NCBI GenBank assembly: GCA_949592205.1
Contig: CATIUR010000003.1
Span: 19,058,501 to 19,122,500, forward strand
Origin: Helichrysum umbraculigerum
Lineage: Eukaryota > Streptophyta > Magnoliopsida > Asterales > Asteraceae
DNA length: 64,000 bases
Direction of reading: 5' to 3'
Shown: piece by piece, positions 10,781-22,440 of the stretch
How positions within the stretch are numbered: position 1 is the stretch's first letter
How the letters are laid out: each line of letters opens with the position of its first letter
Notes under the pieces: generated by a model
Database searches by the model: none
What the model saw: the letters and a program-made list of their open reading frames with translations, nothing else
Told to the model about the DNA's origin: nothing
Translations under genes and position numbers: made by a program

Positions 10781-13026
10781 AGGAGCAAGAAAGCAAAGAA
10801 AGGAAGCTAGCAACAACCACACCATCATCATCTTCTTCTTCCTCTCACCATCTTCTTTGTAAGAACCTAAAACTCTCTCTCTCTCTAGAACTACTTGCAT
10901 GATAATTATTAACATGTTTTGTTGCTCAACTAACTAGATTATGTCCAAATAACATGTTAAAACACGTTTTTGAAACATATATACATATATACAAAATCTG
11001 CACAGAAAATGTGTGTTGAGAGAAAAATCATATAAAATCGTGTACATAGAATTACACCATGAAAAATATACAAAAATCTTCGTATGTTCGTGGGCTACAA
11101 CTTTCGTGTTGAACACTTCCTCTAGAAATACACGGATTCTTACAGAAAATTCGGTTTGTGCACGAAAGTCCGTTTTGGCCAAAATTTGAACTTATGTGTT
11201 TCTTGATTTTATTTACCTAATGAAACGACCTCTAGAATTCACGGAAAAATTAGGTAAAATACTAGAGACATAGTGATTATGTGTGATTTTTGTCATGAAT
11301 TATTGCGGACTTTAAGTTGTTGAAAATGAGAGGCGAAACAAGCCGACAAAACCGAAAACATAACAGTGGGACTGTTTTTGACATTTTTTCTATAAAATCG
11401 ACACCTCGGGTCAACCCCGACACGAACCGATAATTTTCCTAGACTCTATTAACTAATTTAAGACTTGTGTAAAAATCTCGGGTCAAACCGAGGTCGTTTG
11501 ACCACGTTCACGAAACTTGTAAAACGTCTCAGTCCTAGTGTCGTTTCGGGCCCAAATCCGATAGCGACACTAGATCAATGTCTCCAAAACCATTTAAGTG
11601 TCGCCCTAGCGACACTAACCGAATGTCACTGTTACAAATCGAGCATCGCACATAGAGACTCTAAACCTTGTGTCGCCAAAATTTTCGAGTGTCGCATATA
11701 GCGACACTAACCTCAGTGTCGCCAAAATTAAAATCTTGCCCCCAGCGACACTAAGTCTAGTGTCGCCACATCATCGATTTTCATGACTAGCGACACTACA
11801 TCCTGTGTCGCTATAATTAACCAAGTGTCGCCAAACTAGCGACACTCAACCCAGTGTCGCTAGTCACAGATTATTGAAACCACATTTTTCACTAAGTATT
11901 GAATATTTCCAACAACTAAACCTTATACGATAATACTCGTACATGATATACATATACTTTGATAAGTATACAATACAATGAAACATATAATAATAATACT
12001 TTCGAATTATTATAACAAACCGTCACCAACGGGCCGTACATGTTTTCAAGACACAAACAAACAAACAAAACATTTGGACATAACTAGTTGAATGAACAAC
12101 TAGCATAGGTAATCTTTTGAGATACCTACTCATTACCATAACCTTGCGCGTTTAGGATGCCCGGAAGGTTACAGTCATTGGGATGACATCATTTCCTTGT
12201 ACATCATCACTACTTGCTTGTTAACAACACACCAGGCTCAGGTGAGTCTCATAGCCCTGCATTTTTACTATTTTTACTCCCGGGGTGGGAATACATGCTC
12301 ATTTTGTTTTACATGTGAACACAAGTACTAAAAATCGCTATATACTGCATGAGTTATTTTTACTAATCACTTTAAAGCCCTCCACAACATAGTTTGGTAA
12401 TACTTTTGTTGCGTGAATGTTATTGTATGGTACCAATTGGGATTGACAATCCCCGTCCGGGTTGGAAGCCCCAACTGGTCAAACGGACGCATTATCATTT
12501 GTTCATACGAGTGTAGATTAGGCACTCGCAGGGAGGCATCCTCGATCAGGCACTTGATTGTGATCCTGACACCTCAGCTAAGCTCAGACTAAGTGCTCAT
12601 AGCAGTGATATACACTTACTTATTTGCTTGGTTGCAAACATTATACTAAATCTTGTGGTTCATACATTATGTTTATTCATACAAACCTGTGAGCTCACCA
12701 GCTTTTAGCTGACCTCTTAGCATTTATTCTCAGGTACTCAGCAGCAGTAGGTCTGCTAAGGATTACATACTTAGCTCGAGTCGCATGCAAACATCAGGAG
12801 ATTCCCCTGCATTTCTATATTTTGTAAAACTAGATATGCCTTAGAATCTCTTACATTTGGCTTACGAGCTTTTGTAACTATTACAACATTGTAAAACTTT
12901 CATATTATCAATGAAATCTGTAAACGACGCATTTAGCGTCGTTCATTATATCTTATGTGCCGTGGTTACCGTATTAGTCGCGCCCCGACCCGAATCGCTT
13001 CCGCATCATAATTTGGGGGTGCGACA
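10781..13026 (+). repeat. LTR of the plus-strand chromovirus-like element, 5'-truncated
   Basis: The right end reads 'ttgggggtgcgaca' and is followed three bases later by a tRNA-iMet PBS, so this is a 5' LTR on the plus strand. Compared with the complete solo LTR at 44921-47414, about 650 bp of its 5' part is missing, cut at the Athila LTR boundary at 10781. Shared landmarks include 'aaaccgtcaccaacgggccgtaca' (about 12017-12041), the 'gtgagctcaccag' block near 12690 and the end block. It holds the CGACACT dyad array at 11536-11864. Confidence 0.8.
11536..11864. repeat. Dyad array AGTGTCGC / GCGACACT
   Basis: About 16 copies of the octamer occur in both orientations within 330 bp, often as close head-to-head or tail-to-tail pairs such as 'agcgacactaagtctagtgtcgc'. 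Spacing is irregular and the DNA between copies is AT-rich and not repeated. This rules out a simple minisatellite and gives the transcript many potential hairpins. Confidence 0.85.
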
Positions 13027-13029
13027 GAT

Positions 13030-13041
13030 TGGTATCAGAGC
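13030..13041 (+). promoter_or_regulatory. Primer binding site (tRNA-iMet type)
   Basis: TGGTATCAGAGC is the standard plant PBS complementary to the 3' end of initiator methionine tRNA. It sits three bases after the LTR end. The roughly 250 bases that follow are nearly identical to the leaders of the gag-only elements on the minus strand (35730 and 42835 leftwards). Confidence 0.9.
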
Positions 13042-13347
13042 CTAAGGTTATAGTGAACTAGGTTGCATTTAGTGGGCCTAGACTATGACCGTTAGGCAGT
13101 ATTTCCTTATTAGGTATGACTGGTTCAGGAATTACATCATACGACTTTAATTTAACATAGCCTGATCAACTATGTACAATTAAAGAAAGATGATCTGAGG
13201 TCTGAAACGGTTATGTTGAATAGGGATAAACTAGTTGACTCTGACCACGAGAGAAACGGGACTCATACTTGTTTGTGCTAGACACACTAGGCTATATTAT
13301 ATGTTATATATATATGCCTCACATTATTATACGTTTTTGCCACAGAA

Positions 13348-13407
13348 ATGGCAGACTCATCATCTAGACAAACTACACGTACTCCACTATCTCTCTCTCG
13401 CTCACGT
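13348..13407 (+). pseudogene. Upstream ORF of the chromovirus-like element, first part
   Basis: The ATG at 13348 opens a Ser/Arg/Thr-rich frame starting MADSSSRQTTRTPLSLS. It is cut at 13407 by the solo LTR and resumes in the same frame at 17154, which independently supports the excision points. The product lies between PBS and gag. I do not recognise its function. Confidence 0.55.
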
Positions 13408-13835
13408 TGTCGCACCCACAAATTCGGGTTGCGGAAGCGGTCGGGTCGGGGCGCGACTAATCAATAACCAAAGTATAAAGATACAGCAAACGACCTCTAA
13501 ATGAGACGTTTGAAAATAATTATTACATTTCCCAAAATAAAACGTTTACAACGTTCGCGAGTTCGCAAAATGTGATCCAATACATAAGTTGTAGTAAAAA
13601 AATTATGCAAGGAAATCCAAGTGTTTGAAATCATGCGACTCGAGCTAGCATATCTTGTAGCAATCCTAATCCTGCTGGGCACCTGAGAACACATGCTAAA
13701 ATGAGTCAGCTATAAAGCTGGTGAGTTCATAAGTTTGTCAGTTGAAAACATGAAGTATAAACTGTGTATGTTTGAAAAGTAGTTAAGAAACTACGATTTA
13801 GAATTGCAGTATTATACAGTAGTGGTGTGTACCTA

Positions 13836-14065
13836 AGTACATCGAGGGAAAATGGCATTCCATGCCTAGTTACCTATCAGGTATAAGTAAGTCTACAAAT
13901 GTGAGGCAATACATGCCTAAGTACAAATCGAGTATGTGTATGACCACGTCATATCGAGGAAGTGGCAGTCCATGCCTAGATACCAATCAGGTATGAGTAA
14001 GTCTACTAATGTGAGGCAATACATGCCTAAGTACAAATCGAGTAAGTGTATGACCACGTCATATG
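13836..14065. repeat. Tandem duplication of about 115 bp
   Basis: The block containing 'ccatgcctag', 'atcaggtat', 'gtgaggcaatacatgcctaa', 'gtacaaatcgagta' and 'gaccacgtcatat' appears twice in succession with few differences. Confidence 0.85.
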
Positions 14066-14264
14066 ATAACAAGAAAAAGCATTACTTATTTAGTAGTAAG
14101 GTACTAGTGTGCCACCTGGCATAGTGTGTTGCTTCCAAGCAACATGTAAGTGTAGTCCTGCAGAACTATAATTGAGTATTTAGCCAAATACTGTGTCAAC
14201 GATCTTGAGTGTAAGCTCGCCGATCCATTGATGAGTGCGAGTATCAACTCGTATGTTTATTGAT

Positions 14265-14485
14265 GTTTTGTATCGCTTTACCGCGATATCGTTTTAATCA
14301 CTTTACCGTGATCTCGTTTTGTATCACTTAACCTTGACATCATTTTGTATCACTCTAACCGTGATATCGAACAGTGTTGCTCGTAAGCAATGTATGTATA
14401 TGAGAGCCAACAGTACTACGACATGCCCGACTAGAGTAATTGAGAGCCAGCAGTACTACGACGTGCCCGACTAAAGTAATTGAGT
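14265..14485. repeat. Two short tandem repeats inside the solo LTR
   Basis: About 14265-14372 has four copies of a roughly 30 bp unit around 'gttttgtatcactttaccgtgatatc'-like sequence. About 14402-14485 has two copies of a 41 bp unit around 'agtactacgacatgcccgacta'. Both lie inside the LTR and vary between copies. Confidence 0.75.
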
Positions 14486-14558
14486 TTGTATAAGTGTATG
14501 TATATCAATATACATAAGTAAATCGTAGGTAGCACCGAGTGCTTGAGATTAAGTACGA

Positions 14559-14561
<3 letters not shown>

Positions 14562-14619
<58 letters not shown>
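14562..14619. repeat. (TA)n microsatellite
   Basis: A run of about 29 TA units directly abuts the left end of the foldback MITE, so the MITE may have inserted into the run. A second, shorter TA stretch follows the MITE at about 15024-15037. Confidence 0.9.
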
Positions 14620-14622
<3 letters not shown>

Positions 14623-15013
14623 AATATGTTAGCTACACCTTGGTGTAGCCAACTTAGCTACACCAAAACGCCAATTTTAAGCATAAAACTATAATTTTTG
14701 ATGTCGTTTTGTATCCTAAACTTGTTAATATCTCTAATCAATCACCTCTAACATCTTTCATTAATATAGTTGCTAGTGTCTATTGGTTTTTATTCTTTAA
14801 TCAACTTCCCTTCACGAAAATGGTTCCAAATAGTTTACATTTGCAACTGTAATTATCTTAAATGTAAATGTCAATCATAGATGTTGTTTTTTATAGATTA
14901 GGGATATTAACAAGTTTATGATACAAAACGGCATAAAATTATAGTTTTATACTTAAAATTGGCGTTTTGGTGTAGCTAAGTTGGCTACACAAAGGTGTAG
15001 CTAACATATTCCC
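14620..15013. mobile_element. Foldback MITE with arms of about 115 bp
   Basis: The left arm starts GGGAATATGTTAGCTACACC and the right arm is its reverse complement, ending 'gctaacatattccc'. Complementarity continues through 'agctacaccaaaacgcc' and 'aaaactataattttt' to about 14735, leaving a loop of roughly 160 bp. No coding capacity. The element lies in a TA-rich site, so the target duplication is ambiguous. It is absent from the other LTRs in the window, which dates it after that LTR's insertion or divergence. Confidence 0.85.
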
Positions 15014-15857
15014 ATAGCTAACATATATATATATATAAGCCTGATCAACAACACATCCAACAAAGTATCATGTAACACATGAAATGATTTAACGTATCTA
15101 GGTATGTATATACAATACTTAGATATTAGGTGTATCACAATAAGCCTAGGCATGAATAATCATCACCTAGTTGTTTTGTATTAGTATAAGGAACTATACT
15201 AACATACGTCACTATCATATACTCCTAGCCTCCAGCCTAGCAAGTATATTGAGGTCTCGGGGTAATATTCACTTACGTACAAGTCCGTTTGAGTAATCCT
15301 GGGATATATTGACAGTCTTAGTTCCTAAATGGAAAACTAATCCTGTAAAAAGTATAGTTGTTGTCCAGCTTAGGTAGAACTAACCGGTTCTAGTATATTC
15401 GATAATATTGTCCCGCGACAATATGGCCAAAGTATAGTGATAAGTTAAACAAGTTATGTAATGGTAATTGTTTTTCAACAATATGATAATGTACAACAGT
15501 AACCTATCTTGGTTAAGCAGTGATATTGTTCTACAACAATATAATGAGTGTAATCCCTAAATATTACACGATTTGTATTACGTAACAGTAATATAGTTAA
15601 GTGTGAATTATAAATATTTATCAATATAATTCAAAAACAGTAATTGTGCATACGTCTCACCCCGAAAACAGTAAAACAGTTGAAAGAGTGGGGTTATGAA
15701 CTCACCTGAGGAGCTAGCGATCCTACAATACGCGCGTCGTCCGATGGGTAACCTCCTAGTGTCCTAAACACGTGAGGTCATATAAGTAGGAGACAAATCA
15801 GTTTGTCTAAGCGAGTTGTGTAAATATTTATTCGTCCTTCAGGTTTGGAAACCGTGT

Positions 15858-15923
15858 ACGGGGGTCCGGGGGCAGCGCCCCTGGTAGCGGGGTCCAAGGG
15901 GCAAAGCCCCTGGCTGGGGTTGA
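15858..15923. repeat. GC-rich hairpin pair in the LTR
   Basis: Two successive blocks of the form 'ggggtcc..gggg-cagcg-cccctgg' can each fold into a tight GC stem (GGGGGCAGCGCCCC and aggggcaaagcccct). Single versions of this block are present at 29951, 37107, 44212 and 58841 in the other LTRs. Confidence 0.8.
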
Positions 15924-16019
15924 GTTGTAGTGAACACGCTCTGAATTTCCATTTCGGAGTAAAATTAGGTGGTAAAATTTGACACTTAGTGAAAATGTGT
16001 TTTTTTAAACCTACTGTGT

Positions 16020-16245
16020 TATGCGACATTGGGTGCAACGTTAGGTGCGACATTGGGGCTTGTGTCGCTTCATGCGACATTCGCAATTTAATGCGACATA
16101 GTGTGTTGTGTCTCTATGTGCGACGTTCAGATTTGCTGCGACATAATGGCTTGCGTCGCACCATGCAACATAATTTATTTATTGCGACATAACCTGCGAT
16201 ATTGGCTATGTCGCAGCACTGTTTTTGGCCTCTGCGACACAACGG
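16020..16245. repeat. Array of TGCGACAT / ATGTCGCA motifs
   Basis: About a dozen copies of GCGACA(T/C), or near variants, lie in 225 bp, mostly in direct orientation with a few inverted. It occupies the place that holds unrelated motif arrays in the other LTRs. Confidence 0.8.
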
Positions 16246-17153
16246 TCTGTTCGACGATTTCAAACTTCAAAACGAGTTTTGGTTCGATTTTTGGGCGTTT
16301 TGATGTTATACAAAGCTACTAACATGTATTTCTAAGTAATCTAAGTAATTTTTAGAAAGAGAAAGTGATTTGTTACCTAGATATAGAGATGAAGATGGAG
16401 GAAATGAAATGGAGATGTTGATGAGGAAGATGAAGATGAAGATGGTGATGATGTTGTTCTTCTCGTTTCCTCCTTCCTGCTTATGATGATGATTCCGAAA
16501 ATGGTGATGCCGATTTTTGTTGTTGTTGTGTTTGTGGTTGTTGTGGGTGAGATTGAGAGAGAGATAGATGGAGGTGTGTGTTTGGTAGAAAGAAAATGAA
16601 AAAAATGAAATGGGAAGGAGGGGGTTTGGGGCCGGCTTTTGTCAAAAGAGGGGGACAATTTGTCTCCCAATTTTGGTGTTAAATCCCGTGTTTCTGTACC
16701 CGATCGTATAAAAATGTATTATTTTTAAATGATAAATTTACAAATGAAATTTCGTACCATTCTTAATCGAAATATTTTTATAAAAAAACTTTATCCGGGT
16801 TATAAAATTATAACTTTGTTTTAAATTTGATGGACGGATGTGTTTCGCGTGGTTTCGTCGTGCAGGATGCGTTTTGAATAAAACGAAATATGTTTTATTT
16901 TTGTCCGAATAAATAATTATTAATTTTAACGATAATACCTTATTTATAAAGTTTTGCAACAACGTCCGTTTTTGGTACTTCTGCGCGCTTTCAGATTTGT
17001 TTATATGCGATTATTAAATAATCGTGTCATGTTATATATATGTAATTATATATATAATACTTGAATACTTAATGTTGATGCGTATATAATACGTGGAAAG
17101 AAAGTTTAAATTGGGCGCGAATATTGTAATTTTTGACCGGGTGTCACACACGT

Positions 17154-17782
17154 CGCAGCCACTCAGAACCACTCGTGGCTAGATGCACTGGTAGCTCACA
17201 CCGAGCTAGACCATATCACAATCCCGCCATCACCAGAAAAGTCTCTGCTATAGATCGCCAACGGGCAATTGCACACCAATGGAGCTGGTTACCTACGGCT
17301 ATTACCACCTGGAGGATTGAAGAAAACATAGAAATTCTTACTGATGGCAGAGAATATTCAGCCATGGACCTCTTACCGTACACTCAAGAGCCAACACAAC
17401 TCACTGTTCCTGTGTTAGCTGCTCAAGTGCACCGTCACGAACGCAGGTTACACGACATGAAATAGAACAACATGAAACTCGCTCCAACTGGATGCAATTG
17501 GCTCAAGGTCGTATTGCTCAAATGTACTTGGATCAAGAAGACATCTCTAAAACCGTAAACCGTACTCATGACCAAATGGAAGATACCACGCAAACCATGG
17601 AGATTGTTCATAACCAAGCAATCAGTAACCGAAACGAGATCTCCGTTTTACAATCAAGACAGCAACAATGCGAGACGCGTTTGCGGGAAACTGAGGACGC
17701 TCTCAGAACAGTTAGCAGACTTACTGAATCAGTGGATCACCTAACCTCCGTGCTGCCACAGCTGAATCTACACCGGGATTAG
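17154..17782 (+). pseudogene. Upstream ORF of the chromovirus-like element, second part
   Basis: Resumes the ORF begun at 13348. The frame continues with 'RSHSEPLVARCTGSS' and runs to a stop at 17463-17465. A neighbouring frame then carries on as a Gln/Glu/Arg-rich segment (17492-17782), ending 'VLPQLNLHRD'. This later segment has the heptad-like pattern of a coiled coil ('QTMEIVHNQAISNRNEIS' and following). A single frameshift near 17455 would join them into one product of roughly 220 residues. The product precedes gag by 290 noncoding bases and is not a standard retrotransposon protein that I recognise. Confidence 0.55.
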
Positions 17783-18070
17783 TGTAGTATCTATCATATA
17801 ACCTACTAGCTATCTATGTAGAACTCTTGTAATTCGATATGATGTAACAATTCCCGGCATCTTTTGTAAACTATGAAACTTGTAGTCTTTTGAACTTGTA
17901 TCCTGTAATCTTTGGACTCGTATCTATAATGAATATTAATCTTGATATTCCACGTCGTTAATCGATTTTCACCTCATGCTGTTGTATATCATCTTATCAA
18001 ATATACAATTGTGAAAATCATAACTTTCGTTCAACATCTCATATATCTCTTTCCTTGTTATTCTAGAATC
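17783..18070 (+). other. Spacer between upstream ORF and gag
   Basis: AT-rich and noncoding. It may be an intergenic leader or a decayed intron of the retroelement. Nothing else is recognised. Confidence 0.4.
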
Positions 18071-19230
18071 ATGTCGCCAAGATGAACATACAGTCAAGCT
18101 GAGATCACTCAATTCATCGCTCAGGGCGTAGCTGACGTTCTAGCTACCCAACGAAACACCAGACAAAACCCAAACTCTGGCAGCGAGGACACAACCAATA
18201 ACACCCCTCCAGTCAAACCCTGCTCTTACAAAGATTTTCTAAACTGCAAACCCTTAAACTTTTAGGGCACTGAAGGAGCTATAGGCCTGCTGCGGTGGAT
18301 AGAAAAAATGGAATCAGTCTTCAGAATCTGTAATTGTTCGGAAGACTGCAAAGTCAAGTATTCCACCTGTACTTTCATGGAAGGTGCTCTGACATGGTGG
18401 AACACACATGCTCAAACTGTGGGAATAGATACCGCATATCAACTTCCCTGGGATTAGTTGAAGAAAATGCTCAGGGACGAGTATTGCCCTTGAGAAGAAC
18501 TTCAACAACTTGAGGTCGAGTTTTGGAACCTCACAGTCAAGGGCAATGATATCATGTGTTACACCACCAGATTTCATCAACTGGCACTCCTGTGCCCAAC
18601 CATGGTAGATCCGGAGTATAAACGGATCGAGAGATACATCTGGGGACTCCCAGAAAAGATTCAAGGGATGGTGACCTCATCCAAACCAGACACTATCCAT
18701 AGTGCCATCCGTATGGCACACAATCTCATGGCTCAGGCCGCTCACCGAGCCACTCCTGCTGAAAAGAGTACCGGAAACCAATCAGGGGATAACAAAAGCA
18801 AATGGACTGGGAACCCCAACAATCAAAACCAAAACCAACAATCATCCAAGAGGCCTGAAACTGTTAAGGCCTCACCTCCGGTATTGAAACCAAGAAGGGC
18901 TACACTGGAAACAAACCTTTCTATTCTAAGTGTCGCCGACATCATGATGGTCCTTGCGGTACTCCTTGTAACAAATGCCAGCGTTATGGTCATCTAGCCA
19001 AGGAGTGCAGGTCTAACAACACCAACTCTAACTCCAACCAACCCAAAACCTGCTTTGAGTGTAGAAACACAGGGCACTTCAAGAATGACTGCCCAAAACT
19101 GAAGAACAAGGGCAACAACAACAACAATTCAAGAGGTAGATCCTTTGTCCTGAACTCAGGGGAAGCTCGTCAAGTCCCGAATGTGGTCTCGGGTACGTTC
19201 CTCCTCAACAATTTAACTGCTTCCGTATAA
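18071..19230 (+). pseudogene. gag of the chromovirus-like element, with zinc knuckles
   Basis: Capsid and nucleocapsid protein. The ATG at 18071 is followed at codon 5 by TGA (18083-18085). The capsid core is recognisable from 'LLRWIEKMESVF', 'CTFMEGALTWWNTH' and 'VEFWNLTVKGNDI' to 'RIERYIWGLPEKIQG'. In-frame stops occur after LNF (near 18261), after LPWD (near 18457) and in 'CP-stop-EELQQL' (near 18492). The frame shifts by one at about 18885. Past it come the knuckles CNKCQRYGHLAKEC (about 18967-19008) and CFECRNTGHFKNDC (about 19051-19092), both CX2CX4HX4C. Several stops look like C to T changes, as expected from decay of methylated cytosines. Confidence 0.8.
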
Positions 19231-19734
19231 TTTGATACTGGTGCTGATAGGAGTTTCATATATGACGAGTTTAGTCCACTACTCAACATCACTCATGTTG
19301 CCTTAGATACTAAGTATATTGTAGAATTAGCTAACGGCAAACTTATTGAGACCGATAGTGTAATACCCAATTTCACTTTAAATCTAACCGACGAACTCTT
19401 CACCATTGATCTTATACCTGTCGAGATTGGAAGTTTCAACATCATTGTTGGCATGGATTGGTTATCCAAACACCGAGCCGAAATCATCTGCTTCGATAAA
19501 ATTGTTCGTGTTCCTCTCGCCACCGGTGGTACTTTAGTCATACAAGGGGAGACCGGTGGGACGAGATTGAATATCATCTCATGCATGAAAACTCAAAAAT
19601 ATCTAAGATATGGGTATCAGGCAATCCTTGCACACATTATGGATAAAAAGTCGGAGGAGAAGCGACTTGAGGATGTGCCTATTGTTCGAGACTTTCCAGA
19701 AGTCTTTCCCGAAGACTTATCTGGTCTTCCGCCA
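19224..19734 (+). pseudogene. Protease domain and linker, cut by the Athila LTR
   Basis: Retropepsin-like aspartic protease with the active-site motif FDTGADRSF at about 19231, one stop directly before it (TAA in 'SV-stop-FDTGA'), then 'IVELANGKLIETDSV', 'IVGMDWLSKHRAEIICFDK' and the linker 'VRDFPEVFPEDLSGLPP'. In relatives, RT follows at once. Here the Athila LTR starts at 19735, so the polyprotein ends in LTR sequence at 19809. Confidence 0.85.
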
Positions 19735-22009
19735 TGTCGCACCCACGATGCAACGGTTACGGATGTTTTCACCCTGAAGTCGTCGTTCCGCCTGCAACAG
19801 GGGTATTGACTGGTTAAGTTTTAAAATTTATATTTGCGGGGCTCAAATTACCCGTGCTACCTACCTTGTGGGTAAGATGGCAAGTATAACTCGAATGTCG
19901 CCCAAAATCGGAACGAATTGAATTGAATTTGATCTACCAAAGATAAGTTCGCATATAGGATGGGTTTTTAAAAAAGGTAGGTAGGTTTTGGTTTTATCTA
20001 AACTACTGACAGAAAATAAATGACAGGAAAGTAAATAAGATTATAAGTAGCAGGTAGAGAGTGATTGTCGGAACTTCAATATTAGGGTTTCGGGATGATA
20101 GTATATGATTGATTGGAGATTAACCTGATTACGAATCATCTAAACGGTCGGTGTAAACACTAGGATCCTACGTTCTAGGTGTAACCCTAAAAGCATATGT
20201 CACTGAATCCTAGGCTATCGTGATTCTGATCAGCTGAGACTATCTTAAGACCCACCACACTGTCCCTTTCGGAGACCAAGTGACCCTCTAAATGGGGTGC
20301 AGGAAAAGGGCGATAATCCACATTTACTGACCTTTCTTAACACCTATGTCTATTTGATTTTAACAGGATAATGCTGGTTGTATACTATGTAAGTTAAACT
20401 ATCGGTTAAGTAGAGTTAAGGGGTTTAAGCATCTGGGAGCACAACCGGCATCCTTGCTTTCTTTTCAAAACTCATATTATATCTGATTAAGTGCTAATAC
20501 TTCCATCATGAATTAGACCCTCCTTTGCCATCGGACGTTCATCCCTAGGTATGTGTACAGTGTATAGTGCTTTTATGTTCCACAGTACTCTAACCCTAGG
20601 TCTATCTACGGTGTTTTAAAGAGCGTATAAGTCTTTATACAACTTTATAACCAGAGGTAGTTTAACGGTGTACTACAGCATTTTCACGGCTTAACAAGAC
20701 CTAGACCCGTGTCTGGAAGGGCAACTTCCAGGTAATCCACGGTGAGATAGACCATCGGCATTTCCTCGACTTCCATGCATTTGTACTCTACCAGTGGTAT
20801 TTCCAACACTATACCGAGTATTCTGATGTCTTACGGCGATCCCACAACTTCATACAATACAAGAGATAACTATATATTCGTATTTAGGGTTGATCAGATC
20901 CTATCCTAAGTCAATAGTCACGTGAAAGACCGGAAAGGGTGATTAATTAAGTCTATATTCAGGATAAGCTTAAAACATGTACATAGCATAACAACTTCCA
21001 ATCATGTATAATATTAATCAAACATTATCCCTATTCCTAATATTTACATTCCAACAATCACATATTAATCTACGTAATAATCATGGCAACAATCACAAAT
21101 CGTACCGCAATAACATGCAAAGCAAACATTATAACAGTAAGAGAGAGAGAAAGATAGTAATACCAGATTAGTAGAGTAATACAGAGGATTACAACGTTCT
21201 GAACTTGATTACATAGACATTACCAAGATACAACACTTCCTCTAGCTCGAAACACAACTTATTTCTCTCTAGTTCTCTAGAGAGAGAAACTAGAGAGATA
21301 AACTACCTAAAACTATTACAAAACTAGAGAGAGAGAATTCTAGAGAGAGAGAGAGAAAATGAAGTGTGAGAGGTGTGTTGAATGAATGAAATGAAGCCAC
21401 TATTTATAGTTGAAGGCTTGAGGTTGAGGTACCATCTTTTAAGCACAAGAAACAAGCCATTAAGCTCAATCGGGAGGTAGCAAGCAATTGGGGGGGTGCA
21501 GATGGCCCCTAGGTACCATCTACCAAGGCAAAACAGAAGCCAGATGGCCCCTTAGAGGCCGTATACGTCCCTTAAGGTGCCGTATACGGCACCTAGGGGG
21601 TGGTTGGCTTTTGTCTTCCGCTTGATCCGTTCGTTGCTTGTATCGCCCGTATCTTCTTCGTTTCAAGTCCGTTTCGCTTGATTCTTGCACCGTTGGACTC
21701 ATTTTTCCGTTACGCTTCAAATGACACTAAGTTAGCCAAATTTGGAGATGTATAACTTTTGCGTGTTCCGGATGACGATCGACGGTGTCTCAATTGCTCT
21801 ATCTTCTTCGTTCTCCACCCGGAGTGGCTTTATTTGTTTTGTTTTGTTCGATAATTGGACGTTTGTACTGATTTTTATCACAACGTCTATAAATGGACCA
21901 CATTGGTGATTTTTGGTAAATAATGATTGTTTTAAAGTGTTTTCACCAAAGTTTAGTCCAAATAGTGCGGAAATATGTATGTAAAAACATGACTTTTTAC
22001 GTTACATCA
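19735..22009 (-). repeat. 3' LTR of a second Athila-type element
   Basis: On the minus strand it starts TGATGTAACGTAAAAAG and ends GGGTGCGACA, 2,275 bp. A polypurine tract lies just outside its start (22010-22030), so it is a 3' LTR with the internal region to its right. It interrupts the chromovirus protease/RT junction. It is a relative of the 8192-10780 LTR but clearly diverged, including its short repeat block at 21539-21600. Confidence 0.8.
21539..21600. repeat. Dyad block GCCGTATACGGC in the second Athila LTR
   Basis: Contains 'aggccgtatacgtccctta' and 'ggtgccgtatacggcacct'. The second is a perfect palindrome. Position corresponds to the 10153-10272 array in the other Athila LTR. Confidence 0.75.
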
Positions 22010-22440
22010 AGTATCCCACACTTAGACGTTGCTTGTCCTCAAGCAACAACTCACTCATATTCCTTGAAAAATATTTTTAAGTCCGGTTTTGGTGAGTTAA
22101 AACATTTTCAAAGATTCACCACTTCTTCATATTAGAAAATCATTTTGAAAATATAGGGAAAGTTAAGATGGTCCTTTCAAAAATAAGTACTTTGACTTTC
22201 CCAGGCATACTTCCAAATCTCATGATCATGGAGTATACATGACTAGACGATCTCACAAAAGTGGTCACTCAATTCACTCAAAGTGTATCGGGTTTCCTAT
22301 CATTCTAGAACAATTGAAATGGCTCAATAACCAATCATGCATCACTCATCGTCATAGGCTTGGTCGAGAATTGGATCTCCACCACTTAGGACGAGAACGG
22401 TGCTAATTATCCCAAGACATTCATGAGGGTTGTAATGTTT
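22010..22440 (-). mobile_element. Athila 3' internal remnant with polypurine tract
   Basis: On the minus strand 'GCTTGAGGACAAGCAAC' is followed by 'TAAGTGTGGGATACT', directly before the 3' LTR. As I recall them, Athila/Tat elements carry such a 'CTTGAGGACAAGCAA...AAGTGTGGGG' block just before the LTR. The rest is AT-rich 3' noncoding sequence that ends near 22440, where Harbinger-like sequence begins. No coding region is left. Confidence 0.7.

Larger units (their letters stand above)
13408..17148 (-). mobile_element. Solo LTR, 3.7 kb, with TSD CACGT
   Basis: Starts TGTCGCACCC and ends GGGTGTCACA, with perfect 5 bp duplications CACGT at 13403-13407 and 17149-17153. The start block matches, in reverse, the end of the 10781-13026 LTR, so it faces the minus direction. 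No PBS or internal domain is attached, so it formed by LTR-LTR recombination. It is longer than its relatives because it contains a 394 bp foldback MITE, a TA run and internal tandem repeats. Splicing it out joins the host ORF in frame. Confidence 0.9.
10781..19734 (+). mobile_element. Chromovirus-like Ty3/gypsy element, 5' half, nested and truncated
   Basis: The order is truncated LTR, PBS, upstream ORF starting at 13348, then after a 3.7 kb solo LTR insertion (13408-17148) the rest of that ORF, gag (18071 onward), zinc knuckles and protease. The protein stops in the stretch 'EVFPEDLSGLPP', just before the RT domain, where the Athila LTR at 19735 begins. RT, RNase H and integrase are not present. 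Frameshifts and several stop codons mark it as dead. Confidence 0.8.

Noticed and set aside
16377..16670. Ser/Thr-rich minus-strand ORF
   Set aside because: Low-complexity translation of a GA/TG-rich stretch in the solo LTR, equivalent to leader-like sequence in the other LTRs.
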